A stretch of 6,650 bases of DNA from contig MUGD01000104.1 in assembly GCA_002900555.1 (NCBI GenBank), positions 1 to 6,650 on the forward strand, written 5' to 3'. Positions within the stretch are counted from its first letter, which is position 1; each line of letters opens with the position of its first letter. Made by a program: the position numbers and the translations under genes. The notes under the pieces were generated by a model. It was not told the origin of the DNA and did not search any database. It saw nothing but the letters and a program-made list of their open reading frames with translations. The stretch comes from Thermoplasmata archaeon M9B2D (GTDB lineage: Archaea > Thermoplasmatota > E2 > DHVEG-1). Shown piece by piece: positions 3,325-6,650 of this stretch.

Positions 3325-6177
3325 ATGACATCAGTTTTTGACCTTCTGCATCCTACGATTAGGGAATTACTCGTAACCAATAATATAGCGGAACCGACGG
3401 AACCGCAACAAAAGGCAATCCCTGCTATTCTTACTGGACATCATGTGCTGTTGATTGCGCCAACTGGCTTGGGAAAAACAGAATCGGCGTTGCTGCCTAT
3501 CTTTCATAACTTTCTGATTACCAAGCAATCCACCGCTGCTGAGAAGGATAAAAAAGGCATCTCAATTCTTTATATCACTCCTTTGCGTGCGTTGAACAGA
3601 GATATGCTTCGTCGTACATTCGATTGGGGAAAGCACCTGGGTATTGCCGTCTCGGTTCGCCATGGAGATACCTCAGAGAGCGAACGGGTGAAACAGGCAC
3701 AATCTCCACCAGATATGCTAATAACAACCCCTGAGACATTACAGATCCTTTTCACAGGAAAACGCCTCCGGAAACATTTACGCAACGTCTGTTGGGTTGT
3801 CGTCGACGAGATTCATGAGCTTGCTGGTGACGAACGTGGTGCACAACTTGCGGTGGGTCTGGAACGCCTGCAAGAAATCACAAAACAAGCAGGTCATGGG
3901 TTCCAACGCATTGGTCTTTCCGCAACAGTTGGTGTACCGACTGAAGTCGCACGGTTCCTCGGTGGGAAAGAAAACGGAACGTTTCGTCCGGTTCAAATCC
4001 TTGAGATCGATGTTAGGAAACATATCGATATCAGGGTCGAGATGCCCTCGGTTAAAAGAGAAGATTATCCGGTAGCACATCGGTTGTCAATCGAACCAAA
4101 TTCATTTGCGCTATTACGAAGATGTAAAGAACTAATAGACGAGCATACTTCTACGCTTTTGTTTATTAACACAAGGGATGGTGCAGAAATTCTTGCGTCT
4201 CGTTTTCATCTTTGGCACGATGATATGAAAATCGGTGTTCACCATGGCTCACTTTCAAAACATGCGCGGATAGAAGCGGAAAACGAGTTTAAAAACGGTT
4301 CCCTAAAATCACTGGTGTGTACCTCCTCCCTTGAGCTTGGCATCGATGTAGGTGATGCTGATTTTGTGATTCAATACAACTCACCCCGGGAGGTTACACG
4401 TATTATCCAACGTGTTGGCCGGTCAGGGCACCGAGTCGGTCAGACGTCTGAGGGAATCATTCTTGCGACAAATCCAGAAGACCTCTCAGAAAGCCTCGTC
4501 ATCGCCCGTAAAGCACTTCACGGAACGTTGGAACAGTTTTCAATACGGCAAAATCCTCTCTCGGTTCTCTCCAATCAAGTCATTTCACTTGCGTTGGAAT
4601 ACAGCCGAATCAAAACAAGAACCGCTTACGAAATTATCACAGGCTCCTATCCGTTTGCAACTCTTTCCTGGTCTATGTTCGAATCCATCATATATCAATT
4701 AAAAAATCAGAGATCTATTTGGATAGAGCAGGAACAAAACGATACGATTCTCATGAAACGAACGAATTCTCGGCATTATTTCCTTGACAATATCTCAATG
4801 ATTCCTGATGAGAAAACATATCTGGTTATTGATGTTAGTACTAGAAAATCTATCGGCACCCTTGATGAAAGCTTTGTCTTAAGCTGTGGTTTTGAGGGAG
4901 AAAAATTTATTCTTCGTGGTCGACCATGGATGATTGTGAAAAGAGAGGACACCGAGCTTTTGGTCTCTCCGATTAAAGAGATTGGGGCTATTCCTTCGTG
5001 GCTTGGTGAAGATATTCCCGTTCCTTTTGAAGTAGCTCAAGAGGTAGGTATGTTGCGTAGGTTTGTAGCGGACAACAAAGAAATCTCCCAGTATCCCTGT
5101 GACAAGGAGACCCTAAAGAAGTTTATTGAGTACATCACTGCTCAAAAGAAAGCAGGATTTGTTGTCCCTGATCATACCACGATTACCATTGACGTGGAGG
5201 AAAAAACCATGGTGCTGAACACGTGCTTTGGTACAAAAGTCAATGAGACGTTGGGCAGATTGATTTCTGCTGTATTGGCACAAGCCGTTGGTGAGAGCAT
5301 CGGTATTAATAGCGATGCATATCGAATAAATCTCGAACTACCGGGTCGTATACCTCCGGAACGCGTAAAAGAAATATTGTTCACCGTCAAACCAGAGACG
5401 TTGGAATATCTCCTAAAAACGATTCTAAGAAATTCAACATACCTTCGCTGGCAGCTGATTCATGTCGCACGAAAATTCGGTGCGCTACGGAGAGACTTTG
5501 ATTATAAAACAGTAGGGATGAAACGATTGTTCACTCTTTTTGAACAGTCTCTTATCCTTGAAGAGGCGTTAGATAAACTGCTTTGGGAGCGGATGGACAT
5601 TGACCATACTGTTCAGATCTTACGCAAGATACAGAGCAATGAAATTACAATTCACATCCAAGGATTATCGCCCATAGCGCTTTCCGGGTTTGAAACCGTT
5701 CGTGGGCTTATGGTCCCTCAGCGTGCAGACCGAACGATTCTTATGGCGCTGAAGAAACGATTGGAAGATGCAGACATCACGCTGGTATGTACGAACTGTC
5801 AGTATTCATGGAATTCGGTTGCAGGTCGAATCTCTGCACAACCAACATGTTCACGGTGCGGCGCGATTAAAATCGCAGTTGTTCGTCGTTATAACAAAAA
5901 GTTTCTTTCCTTACTTTCTAAAAAACATAGAACCGCGGAAGAAAACAGAGAAGTACGACGTTTGCACAAGAATGCAAGCCTTGTATTGAGTTACGGGAAA
6001 TTTGCTGTACTTGCATTGGTAGGTCGCGGTATTGGCCCTGATACCGCAGCACGTATCCTTAGACGAAGTAATAAACTGGAGCTAGTGAAATCCGAGGAGC
6101 AGGAAACAAAGTTTTTACGTGATATTTTACAAGCAGAGCTTCAGTACGCAAAAACACGCGGTTTTTGGGACTCCTAA
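3325..6177 (+). CDS. lhr: Lhr-type superfamily 2 helicase with zinc ribbon and helix-hairpin-helix tail
   Basis: ATP-dependent 3'-5' helicase family acting on DNA and RNA-DNA hybrids, linked to repair and RNA handling. The product is 950 residues. RecA domain 1 has a Q-like motif EPTEPQQKAIP (23-33), Walker A APTGLGKT (45-52), motif Ia TPLRAL (85-90), Ib TTPETL (134-139), DEIH (161-164) and SAT (199-201). Domain 2 has LLFINTRDGAE (278-288), TSSLELGIDVGDADFVIQ (333-350) and QRVGRSGHR (362-370). A winged-helix region (about 385-480) and the Lhr-specific beta-barrel domain follow; Trp559 in IPSWLGE may be the base-stacking Trp described in mycobacterial Lhr. The DEAD/H-associated domain spans about 595-790. 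Cys822, Cys825, Cys842 and Cys845 form a zinc ribbon. Residues 897-912 (ALVGRGIGPDTAARIL) look like a helix-hairpin-helix. Length and tail fit archaeal Lhr rather than the roughly 1500-residue bacterial form. All motifs are intact. It appears monocistronic with a leaderless start. Confidence 0.95.
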   Translation: MTSVFDLLHPTIRELLVTNNIAEPTEPQQKAIPAILTGHHVLLIAPTGLGKTESALLPIFHNFLITKQSTAAEKDKKGISILYITPLRALNRDMLRRTFDWGKHLGIAVSVRHGDTSESERVKQAQSPPDMLITTPETLQILFTGKRLRKHLRNVCWVVVDEIHELAGDERGAQLAVGLERLQEITKQAGHGFQRIGLSATVGVPTEVARFLGGKENGTFRPVQILEIDVRKHIDIRVEMPSVKREDYPVAHRLSIEPNSFALLRRCKELIDEHTSTLLFINTRDGAEILASRFHLWHDDMKIGVHHGSLSKHARIEAENEFKNGSLKSLVCTSSLELGIDVGDADFVIQYNSPREVTRIIQRVGRSGHRVGQTSEGIILATNPEDLSESLVIARKALHGTLEQFSIRQNPLSVLSNQVISLALEYSRIKTRTAYEIITGSYPFATLSWSMFESIIYQLKNQRSIWIEQEQNDTILMKRTNSRHYFLDNISMIPDEKTYLVIDVSTRKSIGTLDESFVLSCGFEGEKFILRGRPWMIVKREDTELLVSPIKEIGAIPSWLGEDIPVPFEVAQEVGMLRRFVADNKEISQYPCDKETLKKFIEYITAQKKAGFVVPDHTTITIDVEEKTMVLNTCFGTKVNETLGRLISAVLAQAVGESIGINSDAYRINLELPGRIPPERVKEILFTVKPETLEYLLKTILRNSTYLRWQLIHVARKFGALRRDFDYKTVGMKRLFTLFEQSLILEEALDKLLWERMDIDHTVQILRKIQSNEITIHIQGLSPIALSGFETVRGLMVPQRADRTILMALKKRLEDADITLVCTNCQYSWNSVAGRISAQPTCSRCGAIKIAVVRRYNKKFLSLLSKKHRTAEENREVRRLHKNASLVLSYGKFAVLALVGRGIGPDTAARILRRSNKLELVKSEEQETKFLRDILQAELQYAKTRGFWDS

Positions 6178-6194
6178 TTAATAATAATAGTAAT

Positions 6195-6210
6195 ATTTAT
6201 ATTATATATA
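6195..6210 (+). promoter_or_regulatory. TATA region of the last gene
   Basis: An uninterrupted AT stretch contains TTTATATT (6196-6203) and TTATATATA (6202-6210). The first predicts a start near 6222, just before the GGTGA ribosome site. It lies only about 20 bases after the lhr stop, and no T-tract separates the genes, so some lhr read-through is possible. Confidence 0.5.
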
Positions 6211-6226
6211 GTTCTATTATAGCAAT

Positions 6227-6231
6227 GGTGA
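6227..6231 (+). promoter_or_regulatory. Shine-Dalgarno of the last gene
   Basis: GGTGA, 6 bases before the ATG at 6238, the same element and near-identical spacing as in front of glnA. It selects 6238 over the out-of-frame ATG at 6225, which overlaps the element. Confidence 0.65.
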
Positions 6232-6237
6232 TAATAA

Positions 6238-6650
6238 ATGAAGAGACGGATTGTAATAGGGAGTATTATGGCTGCTTTTTTGATAGCATTCATACCAGTA
6301 ATGCATGCGATTCAAATACAGAACGTAGAAAATAATCTGACAACATCGTACATGTCGTACGATACAATTACGACCATGGATGCCGGAGAACTCGTCGTTT
6401 TCATTGGTACTCTTACCCAGGACTACCCAGAGATGTATGAGAAATTCCAGCACGATGTCGATGAGATGGAAAGCACATTGGTTTCAACGTTACGTACCAA
6501 GAAATTCGATGATATCCATATGAACAACAACCAGGAACTACAACCAAACAGCGACAATCAAACAATGCTTGAAAAAGTCTTTTGGAATATCTTCAAATAC
6601 AGAGTATTTAGATTGTATCTCAGTACATCTCTGTTTGTTATTACCCAGTC
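6238..6650 (+). CDS. N-terminal part of an exported protein of unknown function (cut by window edge)
   Basis: An open frame of 137 codons with no stop before the window ends. It begins MKRRIVIGSIMAAFLIAFIPVMHA, a classic signal peptide: basic start, hydrophobic core (residues 5-21), and likely cleavage after Ala24. The following region (25-115) is hydrophilic and acidic, with polar Asn/Gln-rich runs (MNNNQELQPNSDNQ at about 95-108) and a probable helix PEMYEKFQHDVDEMESTLVSTL. From about 124 it turns hydrophobic (FRLYLSTSLFVITQ), perhaps the start of a membrane helix, so it may be a membrane protein with an outer domain. No catalytic motif or known family is recognised. TATA region, Shine-Dalgarno and signal peptide all agree on the start. 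Confidence 0.82.
   Translation, partial: MKRRIVIGSIMAAFLIAFIPVMHAIQIQNVENNLTTSYMSYDTITTMDAGELVVFIGTLTQDYPEMYEKFQHDVDEMESTLVSTLRTKKFDDIHMNNNQELQPNSDNQTMLEKVFWNIFKYRVFRLYLSTSLFVITQ

Noticed and set aside
6184..6220. Inverted repeat ATAATAG/CTATTAT around the TATA region of the last gene
   Set aside because: The arms are pure A/T apart from one base, in a stretch composed almost only of A and T, so such pairing is expected by chance.
6217..6453. 78-codon minus-strand frame at the right end
   Set aside because: It is antisense to a gene with signal peptide, TATA region and Shine-Dalgarno, and has no start signals of its own.

Overview
The window looks archaeal. It carries an Alba chromatin protein of the euryarchaeal type and a large Lhr-type helicase with the C-terminal zinc ribbon seen in archaeal versions. 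Upstream regions hold TATA-like boxes rather than -35/-10 pairs, and several starts have a GGTGA-type Shine-Dalgarno matching the archaeal 16S tail. Genes end in bare T-tracts, not bacterial stem-loop terminators. The DNA is AT-rich. The gene content would fit an uncultured euryarchaeon, perhaps of Thermoplasmatota-like affinity. That placement is an inference from overall flavour, not from a marker gene.

Layout, left to right. (1) 1-216, minus strand: the start of a secreted protein, cut by the window edge. (2) 217-592: an AT-rich divergent promoter region with a TATA box for each direction, an interrupted inverted repeat and an 11-14 bp direct repeat just before the next start. (3) glnA (593-1942), a short type I glutamine synthetase of the non-adenylylated kind, followed by a T-tract terminator. 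(4) A two-gene unit: a winged-helix regulator (2043-2480) and a 95-residue protein of unknown function (2485-2772) whose Shine-Dalgarno overlaps the regulator's stop. (5) alba (2890-3210) with its own probable promoter. (6) lhr (3325-6177), 950 residues, apparently transcribed with little or no leader. (7) 6238-6650: the start of a second exported protein, cut by the window edge.

The genes do not form one pathway. The central block (regulator, small unknown protein, Alba, Lhr) is information-processing in character: DNA binding, chromatin/RNA binding and nucleic-acid unwinding. The regulator and alba promoters share the palindrome AAACGTTT at their TATA region, and the regulator's copy is part of a larger inverted repeat over its TATA box. 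This suggests autoregulation and possible co-regulation of alba, which is an inference. glnA stands alone, with no P-II (glnK) or other nitrogen gene in view. I see no CRISPR array, tRNA, rRNA, transposon or obvious defence system. The points most worth a second look are the regulatory architecture and the unknown 95-residue protein; nothing here is clearly a new system.
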